A DNA stretch of 56,125 nucleotides from Bacillus canaveralius (lineage in GTDB: Bacteria > Bacillota > Bacilli > Bacillales > Cytobacillaceae): NCBI RefSeq assembly GCF_002860125.1, contig NZ_PGVA01000057.1, positions 1 through 56,125 on the forward strand, in the 5' to 3' direction. This document shows, piece by piece, positions 1 to 9,168 of the stretch. Numbering within the stretch: position 1 is the stretch's first letter; each line of letters begins with the position of its first letter. The notes beneath the pieces are model-generated. The model ran no database searches and was not told the origin of the DNA. It saw only the letters and a program-made list of their open reading frames with translations. Made by a program: the position numbers and the translations under genes.

Positions 1-94
1 GAATCCGCTTACACGTTTTAGGTGGAAATAAATTCCGCCAACAAATGCTTGACTCAAACAAATGCCATAGCTTGTCATCGCAGGATGTTAATGT

Positions 95-104
95 ATGCTA
101 TAAT
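95..104 (+). promoter_or_regulatory. Extended -10 promoter of the PBP gene
   Basis: TATGCTATAAT carries a TG one base before a perfect TATAAT (99-104). No -35 box stands at 16-18 bp; TTGTCA at 72-77 is 21 bp away. The TG extension can replace a -35. Transcription would begin near 111, just before the AGGGGG ribosome site. Confidence 0.5.
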
Positions 105-131
105 GTAGGTGATTTTAGGGGGATTGATAAA

Positions 132-2993
132 GTGAACGAAAAGCCAAATTGGAAAGACGAAATAAAATCATGGTTCAGCCTTGTTACTGATAGGAAAACA
201 GTCAAAGGCGCAAGAATTACCTATCAAGTTTTCTGGAATTTATTGCTAATTTTTTTAATAATCTTAGTACTCGGCGGTGCTTTCGCAGGCGGGGTTGGGG
301 CAGGTTATTTTGCGTCACTCGTCAAAGAAGAGCCGATCCGCTCCTATGAAAGTATGAAAAAAGATATATATAACTATGAAGAAACGTCGGAAATGTATTT
401 CGCTAACGATGTGTATTTAGGCAAGCTCCGCACCGACCTTGAGCGCGAGGAAGTCAAGCTTGACGACGTATCTCCATATTTAATTGATGCCGTTGTTGCA
501 ACAGAGGACGAGTATTTTTACGAGCATAACGGTGTCGTTCCGAAAGCGATCGCACGTGCCTTGTTTCAAGAGGTCAGCAATTCGGCCAACCAATCAGGCG
601 GCAGTACACTCACACAGCAGCTCATTAAAAACCAGATACTCACAAATGAAATTTCTTTTGAACGTAAAGCAAAGGAAATTTTACTGGCACTCCGGCTTGA
701 AAAATTCTTTGATAAAAAAGAAATTCTCGAAGCGTATTTAAACGTTTCCACATTTGGCCGCAATTCTTCGGGACGAAATATTGCCGGTGTACAATCAGCT
801 GCAAAGGGGATCTTCGGAGTTGAAGCGAAGGATCTTAATTTAGCCCAATCCGCCTTTATTGCTGGCCTTCCGCAAAGTCCGTTCGGATACACACCGTTTA
901 CAAACAAGGGAGAAGTAAAAGCGGACCTTGAACCCGGCCTGACGAGGATGAAGACTGTTCTAAAAAGAATGCATGAAGGCGGGGCAATTGACAGCAAGCA
1001 ATACGAAGAGGCGATTGCCTATGACATTACCAAGAATTTTGTACCACCAACTGATAACCCCACCGAACAGTATCCATGGTTAACCGTTGAGATCGAAAAG
1101 CGGGCAGTTGAAGTTCTTTCGAAAGTACTCGCAAAAAAAGATGGATATGAGGAAGAAGCTCTAAAGAAAGACGATGATTTACGGGAAAAATACATAACTC
1201 TTGCAGATCGGAATCTCCGCCAAAATGGTTATCGAATTCATAGTACCATTAATAAGGATATGTATGATGTCATGGCTGTCGTAACGGCGAATTATAAAAA
1301 TTTCGGCCCTGAAAAGCAGCAGGTTATTACCGATACGGAAACCGGCGAACAGAAAACGGTCATGGAGCCAGTTGAGGTTGGCGCTGTGCTGATCGAAAAT
1401 CAAACTGGGAAAATTCTCAGCTTCGTCGGCGGAAGGAATCACAAGCGCGAACAGATTAACCACGCAACAAGCGGGCTTCGCCAAAACGGCTCAACAATGA
1501 AGCCGCTGCTTGTCTACGGACCGGCAATGGAGCTTGGTAAATCAGCTCCAGGAACGATTTTGCCGGACATCCCTTTGAAGCTTAACCCGCAGCTCAATCG
1601 GCCATGGCCAATGAACTATACGAGAACCTATAGCGGACTTGTATCAGCAAGATATGCTTTGGAAAAGTCATTAAACGTCCCGGCTGTTAAGTTATATAAA
1701 GATATAGTTGATCAGAGGCCCGCTAGTTATTTGGAAAAAATGGGCTTTACCTCTTTAGTAGAAGAGGACTACACAAATCTCGCAACTTCGATTGGCTCAT
1801 TGAAAGATGGAGTCACCGTTGAAGAAAACACCAACGCTTTTGCAACATTTGCCAATAGCGGTCAATTTATCGACGCTTACATGATCGAGAAAATCGTTGA
1901 TAAAGAAGGCAATGTGATCTACCAGCATGAAGTAAAACCGGTTGAAGTGTTCAGCCCGCAAACAGCTTATTTAACGATTGACATGATGCGCGATGTTATT
2001 AAAACCGGGACAGCTGCATCCATTAAAGGAAGGTTAAAATTCAGTTCCGACCTTGCCGGCAAAACGGGAACAGGAAATGAATTTTACGATTCCTGGTTTG
2101 TCGCTTCCAATCCGAATATTTCCTTTGGAATCTGGACGGGCTATGATACGCCTAAGTCGTTAAAAACGGCAGGGTTGAATTACAGTCTGCGGACCAATTA
2201 TTTGTGGGCGGAACTACTGAATGCTGCCTACGATATTAATCCCGCACTGATTGCTCCTGCTGAGCAATTCAAAATGCCTGGCGGAATTGTCAGAAGGTCG
2301 TATTGTGTAACCTCGGGACTGCTTCCTTCTGAAGCGTGTTCGCGAGCGGGCCTTGTCGAAACCGATTTATTTAATGCGAAATTTGTTCCAACTGGTGTGG
2401 ATGACAGCTTGATTAGCGGAAAGTTTGTTCGAATTGGCGACGCCAAGTACCTTGCTCTTGATTCGGCTCCGGCAGAATTCGCTGAAGATGGCGTAATTTT
2501 AAACCCTGATTATCTTCAAAAGATTTTTGGAATTACAGCCAATGTCGACCAGCTCATTCCGAAAAAAGATCGCTGGGCAAATATTTTGATTCCGAATGCG
2601 AAAATTGAAGATAACGGAAAAGCTCCTGCTGCTCCGGTCGTCATGGGTTCCGGCTCCACTCTCACATGGGGCAGCCACCCTGAGCCAGATGTCATTGGTT
2701 ATCGTGTCTATACAAACGGCGGCCAACGGATCGGCAGCATTAAAGCGGGGGGCGGGCTTGCGCAAAATGTTGGAAATGGAGAATACTATGTAACGGCCGT
2801 TGATATAGCCGGAGCAGAATCGCCTCCTTCCAACATCGTATTAATCGGTGCGCCGGCCGTAACAAACCCGGTTGAACCGAAAGAAACCGAGCAAATTCCG
2901 GCACCGGTGCCAGCCCCTGCTCCGGCTCCGGTACCGGTACCAGGACCTGTCGAGCCTGTTCCTGACCCGGGAGATGGATCCACCGATACTTAA
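132..2993 (+). CDS. Bifunctional class A penicillin-binding protein (transglycosylase/transpeptidase)
   Basis: Polymerises lipid II into glycan strands and cross-links the peptides outside the membrane. The GTG at 132 is preferred to an upstream ATG (45) because AGGGGG (117-122) lies 9 nt before it; this gives 953 aa. A membrane segment spans about 34-62. The GT51 glycosyltransferase domain follows, with catalytic Glu near 125 (TEDEYFYEHNG) and the GGSTLTQQL motif. The transpeptidase domain has SxxK at S454 (STMK), SxN at 513 (SLN) and KTG near 644. A fibronectin-III-like module lies at about 840-905. The tail is a Pro/Ala/Val repeat ending in GDGSTDT. It resembles the B. subtilis PbpF/PbpG group, but a one-to-one assignment cannot be made from motifs. 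A strong terminator follows. Confidence 0.93.
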   Translation: MNEKPNWKDEIKSWFSLVTDRKTVKGARITYQVFWNLLLIFLIILVLGGAFAGGVGAGYFASLVKEEPIRSYESMKKDIYNYEETSEMYFANDVYLGKLRTDLEREEVKLDDVSPYLIDAVVATEDEYFYEHNGVVPKAIARALFQEVSNSANQSGGSTLTQQLIKNQILTNEISFERKAKEILLALRLEKFFDKKEILEAYLNVSTFGRNSSGRNIAGVQSAAKGIFGVEAKDLNLAQSAFIAGLPQSPFGYTPFTNKGEVKADLEPGLTRMKTVLKRMHEGGAIDSKQYEEAIAYDITKNFVPPTDNPTEQYPWLTVEIEKRAVEVLSKVLAKKDGYEEEALKKDDDLREKYITLADRNLRQNGYRIHSTINKDMYDVMAVVTANYKNFGPEKQQVITDTETGEQKTVMEPVEVGAVLIENQTGKILSFVGGRNHKREQINHATSGLRQNGSTMKPLLVYGPAMELGKSAPGTILPDIPLKLNPQLNRPWPMNYTRTYSGLVSARYALEKSLNVPAVKLYKDIVDQRPASYLEKMGFTSLVEEDYTNLATSIGSLKDGVTVEENTNAFATFANSGQFIDAYMIEKIVDKEGNVIYQHEVKPVEVFSPQTAYLTIDMMRDVIKTGTAASIKGRLKFSSDLAGKTGTGNEFYDSWFVASNPNISFGIWTGYDTPKSLKTAGLNYSLRTNYLWAELLNAAYDINPALIAPAEQFKMPGGIVRRSYCVTSGLLPSEACSRAGLVETDLFNAKFVPTGVDDSLISGKFVRIGDAKYLALDSAPAEFAEDGVILNPDYLQKIFGITANVDQLIPKKDRWANILIPNAKIEDNGKAPAAPVVMGSGSTLTWGSHPEPDVIGYRVYTNGGQRIGSIKAGGGLAQNVGNGEYYVTAVDIAGAESPPSNIVLIGAPAVTNPVEPKETEQIPAPVPAPAPAPVPVPGPVEPVPDPGDGSTDT

Positions 2994-3005
2994 TAACATT
3001 TTAAA

Positions 3006-3038
3006 CGCCGCCTCAAAAAATGAGGCGGCGCGTTTTTT
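3006..3038 (+). terminator. Terminator after the PBP gene
   Basis: GCCGCCTCA and TGAGGCGGC form a GC-rich stem with a short A-rich loop, followed by CGTTTTTT. Confidence 0.9.
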
Positions 3039-3055
3039 CATCTGAATGAATTTCG

Positions 3056-3309
3056 TAAAGCCATTCTTTAATTGAAAAACGAACAGTTACTTACATTATA
3101 GTATTATTTGTTTCCTACGGCATACTGCTGTATATCTAGAAAACTTCATTCGTTTTTCGGTTTAGCTTATTACATTGTGAAATTGGCTCCATAAAGCAAT
3201 TCTTTAATTGAAAAATGAACAGTTATTTAAAATTAATCGTTGCCTGCGGCATACTCCTGTTTACTTAGACGACTTCATTTCATTTTTCGGTTTAACTTAT
3301 TACATTGTG
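3056..3309. repeat. Two diverged tandem copies of a ~120-bp hairpin-containing element
   Basis: Copy A (3056-3179) and copy B (3192-3309) begin with TAAAGC[C/A]ATTCTTTAATTG and end with TTATTACATTGTG. Each holds an inverted repeat: GAAAAACGAA (3074-3083) with TTCGTTTTTC (3149-3158) in A, and GAAAAATGAA (3210-3219) with TTCATTTTTC (3279-3288) in B. The arms differ between copies by one base pair that changed on both sides. No protein or known RNA was recognised. The element fills most of the gap between the PBP terminator and the acsA stop codon. Confidence 0.75.
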
Positions 3310-3321
3310 TATCTATTACGA

Positions 3322-5040
3322 TTAATCTTCCATTGTCGACAGGTCACCAGTCGGCAAATCCAATTCCCATGCCTTTAAAACGCGGCGCATAATTTTTCCG
3401 CTTCTTGTTTTCGGCAGCTTGTCACGGAAATCAATTTCCCGTGGCGCTGCATGGGCAGCAAAACCTCTTTTTACAAATTGGCGGATTTCTTCCTTCAATT
3501 CGTCAGAAGCTTCATAACCGTCCCTCAAAGCAACGAACGCTTTAATAATCTCTCCGCGCACTGGATCAGGTTTACCGATCACGCCTGCTTCCGCAATAGC
3601 CGGATGTTCAAGAAGCTTGCTTTCGACTTCAAACGGGCCAACCCGTTCTCCAGAAGTCATGATCACATCATCCACTCTGCCCTGGAACCAGAAATAACCA
3701 TCCTCATCCATATAAGCGGAGTCGCCAGAGACATACCAGCCGCCAGGCATAAAATACGAATCATACTTTTGCTCATTTTTCCAAACCGTGTGCATCATCG
3801 AAGGCCAGCCTTTTTTGATCGCCAGGTTTCCCATTCGGTTTGGTGGAAGCTCGTTCCCCTGATCATCAACAATCGCCGCTTCAACACCCGGGATTGGTTT
3901 TCCCATCGACCCTGGTTTGATTTCCATGCACGGATAATTACAAATAAGCTGCGCACCCGTTTCTGTCATCCACCAAGTATCATGAATCCGCAGGTTAAAC
4001 ACCTTCATTCCCCATTTGACTACTTCCGGATTAAGTGGTTCCCCGACGCTGAGGATATGGCGGAGGCTGCTTAAATCAAATTTTTTGACTACTTCATCTC
4101 CCGCACCCATCAGCATCCGGAAAGAAGTTGGAGCGCTGTACCAGACCGTAACTCCCATATCCTCAATTAATTTATACCAGGTCTCTGGATTGAACCTGCC
4201 GCCAATTACGACATTTGATGTGCCGGTTAACCAAGGTCCGAACATTCCATAGGATGTGCCGGTAACCCAGCCGGGATCTGCTGTACACCAGTAGATATCA
4301 TCTTCTTTCAAATCAAGAACCCATTTTGCAGTCTGGTAATGCTGGATCATCGCGTTATGGACATGCAGTACTCCCTTTGGTTTACCAGTCGAACCGGAAG
4401 TGTAATGGAGGATAAGACCGTCATTGCGATCAACCCACTCAATATCAAGCTTGCGGCTCGCCTCTTCTAGTTTCCTCTTAAAATCAAGGTAGGGACCCTG
4501 TTCTTTAATATCATCTCCGACTAGAAAAATATGCTTTAAAGCAGGAAGCTCCTCTACCGGGACACGCTCGAGCAGCTCGGGGGTTGTAACGAGCACCTTC
4601 GCTTCGCTATCTTCCAAACGGTCGCGCACGGCCCCTTCCATAAATGCTTCAAATAACGGACCGACGATCGCTCCCAGCTTAATCGCTCCTAAAGCGGCAA
4701 AATAGAATTCAGGCGAACGCGGCATAAATATAAACACGCGGTCTCCTTTTTCTACATCCGCAAACGCTTTAAATACGTTCCCTGCCTTATTGGACAGCTC
4801 TTTCATTTCCTTAAATGTATACTTTTCATTGCGGCCACCGCTCCGGTAATACAACGCAATTTTATTTTTCCTTTCAGATTCAGCATGGCGGTCAATCGCT
4901 TCATAAGCCATGTTCATGAGTCCAGTATTGGACCAGGAAAAATGCTTTTCGGTTTCTTTCCAATCAAACTGCTTGTACATTTGTTCATAATCTTCTAGAT
5001 TAAATTGCCCCTTTATTACTGGCAGCGCTTCCACTTTCAT
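3322..5040 (-). CDS. acsA: Acetyl-coenzyme A synthetase
   Basis: Activates acetate with ATP to acetyl-AMP and then acetyl-CoA in the cytoplasm, for growth on acetate excreted earlier. At 572 aa it has the length of B. subtilis AcsA. The adenylate-forming motifs are present: YTSGSTGKPKG, the GWYVSGD segment and GRVDDVIMTSGERVGP. The C-terminal PKTRSGKIMRR motif holds Lys549, the residue whose acetylation inactivates the enzyme in this family and which AcuA modifies in B. subtilis. The start is preceded by AAAGGGGG. It is divergent from acuABC, with a cre site between them and a clear sigma-A promoter (separate entries). Confidence 0.97.
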   Translation of the reverse strand: MKVEALPVIKGQFNLEDYEQMYKQFDWKETEKHFSWSNTGLMNMAYEAIDRHAESERKNKIALYYRSGGRNEKYTFKEMKELSNKAGNVFKAFADVEKGDRVFIFMPRSPEFYFAALGAIKLGAIVGPLFEAFMEGAVRDRLEDSEAKVLVTTPELLERVPVEELPALKHIFLVGDDIKEQGPYLDFKRKLEEASRKLDIEWVDRNDGLILHYTSGSTGKPKGVLHVHNAMIQHYQTAKWVLDLKEDDIYWCTADPGWVTGTSYGMFGPWLTGTSNVVIGGRFNPETWYKLIEDMGVTVWYSAPTSFRMLMGAGDEVVKKFDLSSLRHILSVGEPLNPEVVKWGMKVFNLRIHDTWWMTETGAQLICNYPCMEIKPGSMGKPIPGVEAAIVDDQGNELPPNRMGNLAIKKGWPSMMHTVWKNEQKYDSYFMPGGWYVSGDSAYMDEDGYFWFQGRVDDVIMTSGERVGPFEVESKLLEHPAIAEAGVIGKPDPVRGEIIKAFVALRDGYEASDELKEEIRQFVKRGFAAHAAPREIDFRDKLPKTRSGKIMRRVLKAWELDLPTGDLSTMED

Positions 5041-5076
5041 GCACCATATCCCCCTTTAATTCGGTTAGTCAACATT

Positions 5077-5105
5077 ATTATAGTATAAAAAACATTTTTT
5101 CTCAA
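5077..5105 (-). promoter_or_regulatory. Sigma-A promoter of acsA
   Basis: On the minus strand TTGAGA (5105-5100) is separated by 17 bp from TATAAT (5082-5077). The predicted transcript starts near 5070, about 30 nt before the acsA start codon. Confidence 0.75.
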
Positions 5106-5192
5106 TTTTTAAAATATTCTACCTGCCAAAGATTTCTTTAATCTTTATGTGACGGCTTTTTAACATATATTGAAATTTACCAGAAAATTTTG

Positions 5193-5206
5193 TGAAAGCG
5201 CTTTTA
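5193..5206. promoter_or_regulatory. cre site (CcpA operator) between acsA and acuA
   Basis: TGAAAGCGCTTTTA matches the cre consensus TGWAANCGNTNWCA at 13 of 14 positions. It lies about 20-30 bp upstream of the acuA TATAAT (5223-5228), where bound CcpA would block RNA polymerase, and about 125 bp upstream of the acsA start site. B. subtilis acsA and acuABC are CcpA-controlled. Confidence 0.75.
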
Positions 5207-5267
5207 ATTAATAGTTTTTATGTATAATAGTATTAATCTGTTAATTGTTATTCCAGGTGGTGTATAA

Positions 5268-5900
5268 ATGGAGCATAAAAAAACTTACAATGCAAAAGAA
5301 TTGAAAACAAAGCACGGCGACCTGATTATCGAAGGGCCAATTTCTGCTGAGAAGCTTGCCGGTTATGAATTTCATAAAGATTTAGTTGCCTTTCGCCCTC
5401 CGGAACAGCAGCATAAGGCACTAGTGGAAATCGCCGGCCTCCCTGAAGGAAGAATTTTGATCGCCAGATACAGGCATATGATTGTCGGCTACGTAACTTA
5501 TTTATATCCTGATCCGCTCGAACGATGGTCTGAGGGCAATATGGAAAACCTGATTGAACTTGGTGCGATTGAAGTTATTCCGGAATTCCGCGGGGCGTCA
5601 GTCGGAAAAAATCTTCTGGTTGTATCGATGATGGACGATGCAATGGAAGACTACATTATTATTACGACTGAGTATTACTGGCATTGGGATTTAAAAGGAA
5701 CCGGCTTGAACGTTTGGGAGTATCGCAAAGTAATGGAAAAAATGATGAACGCCGGCGGGCTGGAATGGTATGCAACCGATGACCCTGAAATAAGCTCACA
5801 TCCTGCGAATTGCTTAATGGCACGAATCGGAAAAAGAATCGATCAGGAATCGATTCAGCGCTTTGACCAGCTAAGGTTCATGAACAGATTTATGTATTAA
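5268..5900 (+). CDS. acuA: Protein lysine acetyltransferase AcuA (GNAT)
   Basis: Acetylates and inactivates acetyl-CoA synthetase; the expected target Lys549 is present in the adjacent divergent acsA. At 210 aa it matches B. subtilis AcuA in length. The GNAT acetyl-CoA loop region is seen around IPEFRGASVGKNL (about 104-116). The start follows a CCAGGTGG ribosome site. It is the first gene of acuA-acuB-acuC, behind TATAAT at 5223-5228 and the cre site. Confidence 0.93.
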   Translation: MEHKKTYNAKELKTKHGDLIIEGPISAEKLAGYEFHKDLVAFRPPEQQHKALVEIAGLPEGRILIARYRHMIVGYVTYLYPDPLERWSEGNMENLIELGAIEVIPEFRGASVGKNLLVVSMMDDAMEDYIIITTEYYWHWDLKGTGLNVWEYRKVMEKMMNAGGLEWYATDDPEISSHPANCLMARIGKRIDQESIQRFDQLRFMNRFMY

Positions 5901-5971
5901 ACGAAACCTGAAGCAACTGATGCCATTTATTGATTTACGAATAAATGACATTTGGTAAGGGGGAAAAAACG

Positions 5972-6619
5972 ATGATTGTCGAAGAAATCATGAAAACGAA
6001 TGTGTGCACGTTATTTCCAAATAGCACGATTGCGGATGCCATTCTTTTAATGGAGCAAAAGAAAATTCGCCATATTCCGATCATCAATCAAGATAACCGT
6101 TTAATCGGCCTGGTGACAGACCGGGATATCCGTGACGCTACCCCTTCGATTTTTCGGGCCGAAGAATATAAGGACGATTTACAGAAACCACTGGAAACAA
6201 TTATGAAAACGGACGTGATCACAGGCCATCCCCTCGACTTTGTAGAGGAACTTGCTGCTCTATTTTACGAGCATCATATTGGCTGCCTGCCGATTTTAAA
6301 GGATCGGAAGCTGGTCGGGATTATTACGGAAACCGATTTACTGCATACGTTAGTTGAATTAACCGGGGCTCATCAGCCAGGTTCGCAAATTGAAATAAAA
6401 GTTCCCAATAAAGCAGGCATGCTTTGGGAGGTAGCGACCGTCATCCGCAACCGTAAGGCCAACATTCAAAGTGTCCTCGTCTACCCTGATAAAAAGGATG
6501 AAAACTATAAAATAATTGTACTCAGAGTCCAGACCATGAATCCGGTCGGCATGATTGACGATTTAACGAATGCAGGACTTCAAGTGCTGTGGCCGAATTT
6601 ACCAGGGCTTCCATCATGA
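5972..6619 (+). CDS. acuB: AcuB, CBS-ACT domain protein of the acetoin/acetate-utilisation operon
   Basis: 215 aa. Two CBS domains (about 4-58, opening with [14 protein letters not shown], and about 76-130, with [10 protein letters not shown]) are followed by an ACT domain (about 138-210). CBS pairs usually bind adenine nucleotides and ACT domains bind small ligands, so a sensor role is likely; the biochemical job is not established. ATG 5972 is chosen over ATG 5945 because AAGGGGG lies at the right distance before it. Its stop overlaps the acuC start as ATGA, implying translational coupling. Confidence 0.92.
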   Translation: MIVEEIMKTNVCTLFPNSTIADAILLMEQKKIRHIPIINQDNRLIGLVTDRDIRDATPSIFRAEEYKDDLQKPLETIMKTDVITGHPLDFVEELAALFYEHHIGCLPILKDRKLVGIITETDLLHTLVELTGAHQPGSQIEIKVPNKAGMLWEVATVIRNRKANIQSVLVYPDKKDENYKIIVLRVQTMNPVGMIDDLTNAGLQVLWPNLPGLPS

Positions 6620-7788
6620 CCGAGCAATCCGTATTTGTATTTTCAGAAGAACTGCTGAACTACAAATTCAGCAGGCATCATCCTTTTAATCAGCTTCGGC
6701 TTAAAGTGACACTTGACCTGCTCCAAAGAATGCAGGCTATTGAAGAACAGCAAATCGTGCCGCCCCGGTCTGCTTTAGAGGAAGAGCTTTGTCTCATCCA
6801 TGATCAAAATTATATAAACGCTGTCCGGCTGGCAGGACACGGGAGCCTTGACAAGGATATTGCTGAAAATTACGGCCTTGGTACCGAAGATACGCCAATT
6901 TTCGACAAGATGCATGAAGCAAGTTCGCTGCTTGTCGGCGGAACGTTGACAGCGGTTGATTATGTCATGACAGGCAAGGCAAAGCATGCCTTGCATCTCG
7001 GCGGCGGGCTTCATCATGGATTCAGGGGAAAAGCTTCAGGATTTTGCGTATACAATGACACTTCGATTGCGATAAAGTACTTGCAGCACAAATACAATGC
7101 GCGCGTTCTTTACGTTGACACAGATGCCCATCATGGAGACGGCGTTCAATGGGCATTTTATGATGATCCAGACGTTTGCACGTTATCAATACATGAAACA
7201 GGGCGCTATTTATTTCCCGGGACAGGCAATGTTAATGAAAGAGGCCAGGGAAAAGGGTACGGTTATTCCTTTAATATCCCGGTTGATGCGTTCACAGAGG
7301 ATGATTCATGGCTTCACGCGTACTACAATGCTTTAAACGAAGTGGCCGATTTCTTCAAGCCTGATGTGATCCTGACGCAAAACGGAGCCGACGCCCATTA
7401 TCTGGATCCGTTGACCCATTTATCGGCAACGACAAAAATTTTCCGGGAAATACCGAAACTGGCCCATGAAATAGCGCATAGGTACTGTGACGGACGCTGG
7501 ATCGCAGTTGGCGGCGGCGGGTATGATATTTGGAGGGTCGTTCCAAGGGCATGGGCCCTGATCTGGCTGGAAATGACTGAAAATCCGAATCGTTTTGGCA
7601 ATATGCCCTCTGATTGGATTGAATTCTGGCAGGATAAAGCGCCCATTGCGCTTCCGAAGGAATGGGATGACCCGGCCAACCTCTACCCGCCGATCCCAAG
7701 AAAAGCGGAAATTACCGAAAAAAACAGCCAAACACTTGACAAAGCACTATATCCGATTCGCAACAGGACGAAAAGTGAATCAGGATAA
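6616..7788 (+). CDS. acuC: AcuC, histone-deacetylase-family protein deacetylase
   Basis: Zn-dependent deacetylase expected to reverse AcuA acetylation of AcsA. 390 aa. Class I HDAC signatures are seen: the paired histidines in [16 protein letters not shown] (about 133), the metal-binding [17 protein letters not shown] (about 168-184), [13 protein letters not shown], and [11 protein letters not shown] near 297. Start ATG 6616 overlaps the acuB stop (ATGA), which favours it over the in-frame ATG at 6589. In B. subtilis the motPS stator genes lie between acuC and ccpA; here the convergent ccpA follows directly across a shared terminator. Confidence 0.93.
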   Translation: MTEQSVFVFSEELLNYKFSRHHPFNQLRLKVTLDLLQRMQAIEEQQIVPPRSALEEELCLIHDQNYINAVRLAGHGSLDKDIAENYGLGTEDTPIFDKMHEASSLLVGGTLTAVDYVMTGKAKHALHLGGGLHHGFRGKASGFCVYNDTSIAIKYLQHKYNARVLYVDTDAHHGDGVQWAFYDDPDVCTLSIHETGRYLFPGTGNVNERGQGKGYGYSFNIPVDAFTEDDSWLHAYYNALNEVADFFKPDVILTQNGADAHYLDPLTHLSATTKIFREIPKLAHEIAHRYCDGRWIAVGGGGYDIWRVVPRAWALIWLEMTENPNRFGNMPSDWIEFWQDKAPIALPKEWDDPANLYPPIPRKAEITEKNSQTLDKALYPIRNRTKSESG

Positions 7789-7818
7789 GACCATCCGTGT
7801 TGAAATTTCGGATAAAAC

Positions 7819-7873
7819 AAAAAACAGGAGGCCCGGAAGGATTTTTCAATCCTTACAGGTCTCCTGTTTTTTT
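7819..7873. terminator. Bidirectional terminator between acuC and ccpA
   Basis: AAAACAGGAGGCC pairs with the GGTCTCCTGTTTT half of a long stem whose interior also contains AAGGAT/ATCCTT. T-runs lie on both sides, so it can end both convergent transcripts. Confidence 0.8.
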
Positions 7874-7899
7874 TGCAAAGTTTCTTTATATCGGCAAAC

Positions 7900-8901
7900 T
7901 TACTCTTTCGTTGAGCTGCGGTATTCAATTCGGTGCGGAAGAACTACGATCTGATCGTCGACTTGTTCCTTATTCATCAATTTCGTTAACAGCCGCATTG
8001 ACACTGCTCCAATATCGTAAAGCGGCTGCACGACCGCTGTCAGCTGCGGACGGACCATCATAGTCAGTCTTGTATTGTCTGAACTAATCACTTCGAAATC
8101 GTTCGGGATGCTGTAACCCTTATCCTCTGCACCATGGACAACACCGAGTGCCATTTCATCTGAACCGACAAATATCGCGGTTGGCTTTTCTTCAGCTTCG
8201 AGCAATTTTTCAAATGCCTCTATTCCTGAATCGTACGTGTAATCGCCTTCGATGACAAGCTCATCACGGTACGGCAACCCGGCAGCTTCTAGGGCTCTTT
8301 TATATCCGGCAAGCTTTTTTTCCAGATTGATCGGCTCATGGAAAGGCCCTATTACAAACGCGATGTTTTTATGGCCTTTTTCCACAAACGTTTGAACAAC
8401 ATCAAAGGCTGCTTGCTCATAGTCGATATTAACGGAAGGAATGTCCCCGCTTGCCTCAATGGAACCGGCAAGAACAATCGGCACAGGTGATTTTTTGAAC
8501 TCTTCAACATGTTCAGCCGTAATATTGCCGCCCATAAAGACGATACCATCAACCTGCTTGCCGAGCATTGTATTCAAAAGATGCAATTCCTTTTCTTTGT
8601 TTTGATCCGAGTTACTGAGGATAATATTGTACTTATACATTGTCGCAATATCTTCGATTCCCCTTGCCAGCTCAGCGAAAAAAGTGCTCGAAATATCGGG
8701 AATAACGACACCGACGGTCGTTGTTTTTTTGCTGGCCAGCCCCCTTGCCACTGCATTCGGACGATAACCAAGCCGCTCAATGACTTCCAGGACTTTTTTT
8801 CGAGTCGCCGGTTTAACGTTAGGATTCCCGTTGACCACCCGGGAAACGGTTGCCATCGAAACATTAGCTTCACGGGCAACATCATATATTGTTACATTCA
8901 T
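7900..8901 (-). CDS. ccpA: Catabolite control protein A
   Basis: LacI/GalR-family global regulator. With HPr(Ser46-P) it binds cre sites to repress or activate carbon genes. 333 aa, close to B. subtilis CcpA. The N-terminal helix-turn-helix and hinge are typical ([20 protein letters not shown], then [19 protein letters not shown]), followed by a periplasmic-binding-protein-like core (about 60-333). AGGAGTG precedes the start. Likely targets in this window are the cre sites at 5193-5206 and 47337-47350. It lies downstream of aroA on the same strand, with a weak hairpin between. Confidence 0.97.
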   Translation of the reverse strand: MNVTIYDVAREANVSMATVSRVVNGNPNVKPATRKKVLEVIERLGYRPNAVARGLASKKTTTVGVVIPDISSTFFAELARGIEDIATMYKYNIILSNSDQNKEKELHLLNTMLGKQVDGIVFMGGNITAEHVEEFKKSPVPIVLAGSIEASGDIPSVNIDYEQAAFDVVQTFVEKGHKNIAFVIGPFHEPINLEKKLAGYKRALEAAGLPYRDELVIEGDYTYDSGIEAFEKLLEAEEKPTAIFVGSDEMALGVVHGAEDKGYSIPNDFEVISSDNTRLTMMVRPQLTAVVQPLYDIGAVSMRLLTKLMNKEQVDDQIVVLPHRIEYRSSTKE

Positions 8902-9009
8902 ATCTATACACTCCTTTTTGTTTGCACACGCACCGTTTTTCTTTATTTTACTGCAACAAAGGAAAACCTAAACATCTTTCTAAAGTTTGTGACGCGTTAA
9001 ACAAGTCTA

Positions 9010-9037
9010 ATTATGTATTTAATCATACGACAGACAA
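9010..9037 (-). promoter_or_regulatory. Probable sigma-A promoter of ccpA
   Basis: On the minus strand TTGTCT (9037-9032) and CATAAT (9015-9010) are spaced by 16 bp, about 110 bp upstream of the ccpA start. Both boxes deviate from consensus. Confidence 0.4.
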
Positions 9038-9117
9038 GGGAATGCCGCAATGTCAAGCCCTTAATTTTTGCATTTTTTTATAAATTTTATGTATATTCGC
9101 CACGATTTTCACATGAA

Positions 9118-9147
9118 AAGAGCCTTCCCAATGAACAGAAGGCTCCT
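9118..9147 (-). terminator. Weak terminator after aroA
   Basis: GAGCCTTC (9120-9127) and GAAGGCTC (9138-9145) form an 8-bp stem. On the minus strand only TTTT follows, so partial readthrough from aroA into ccpA is plausible. Confidence 0.55.
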
Positions 9148-9168
9148 GATGTACCTTAAAAAATGCAC

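Noticed and set aside
1-94. Upstream leader, T-box or 3' end of a preceding gene
   Set aside because: Too little sequence; no specifier hairpin or coding match was recognised.
3451-4074. 207-codon plus-strand frame inside acsA
   Set aside because: Fully antisense to a well-supported acsA, with no ribosome site or family resemblance.
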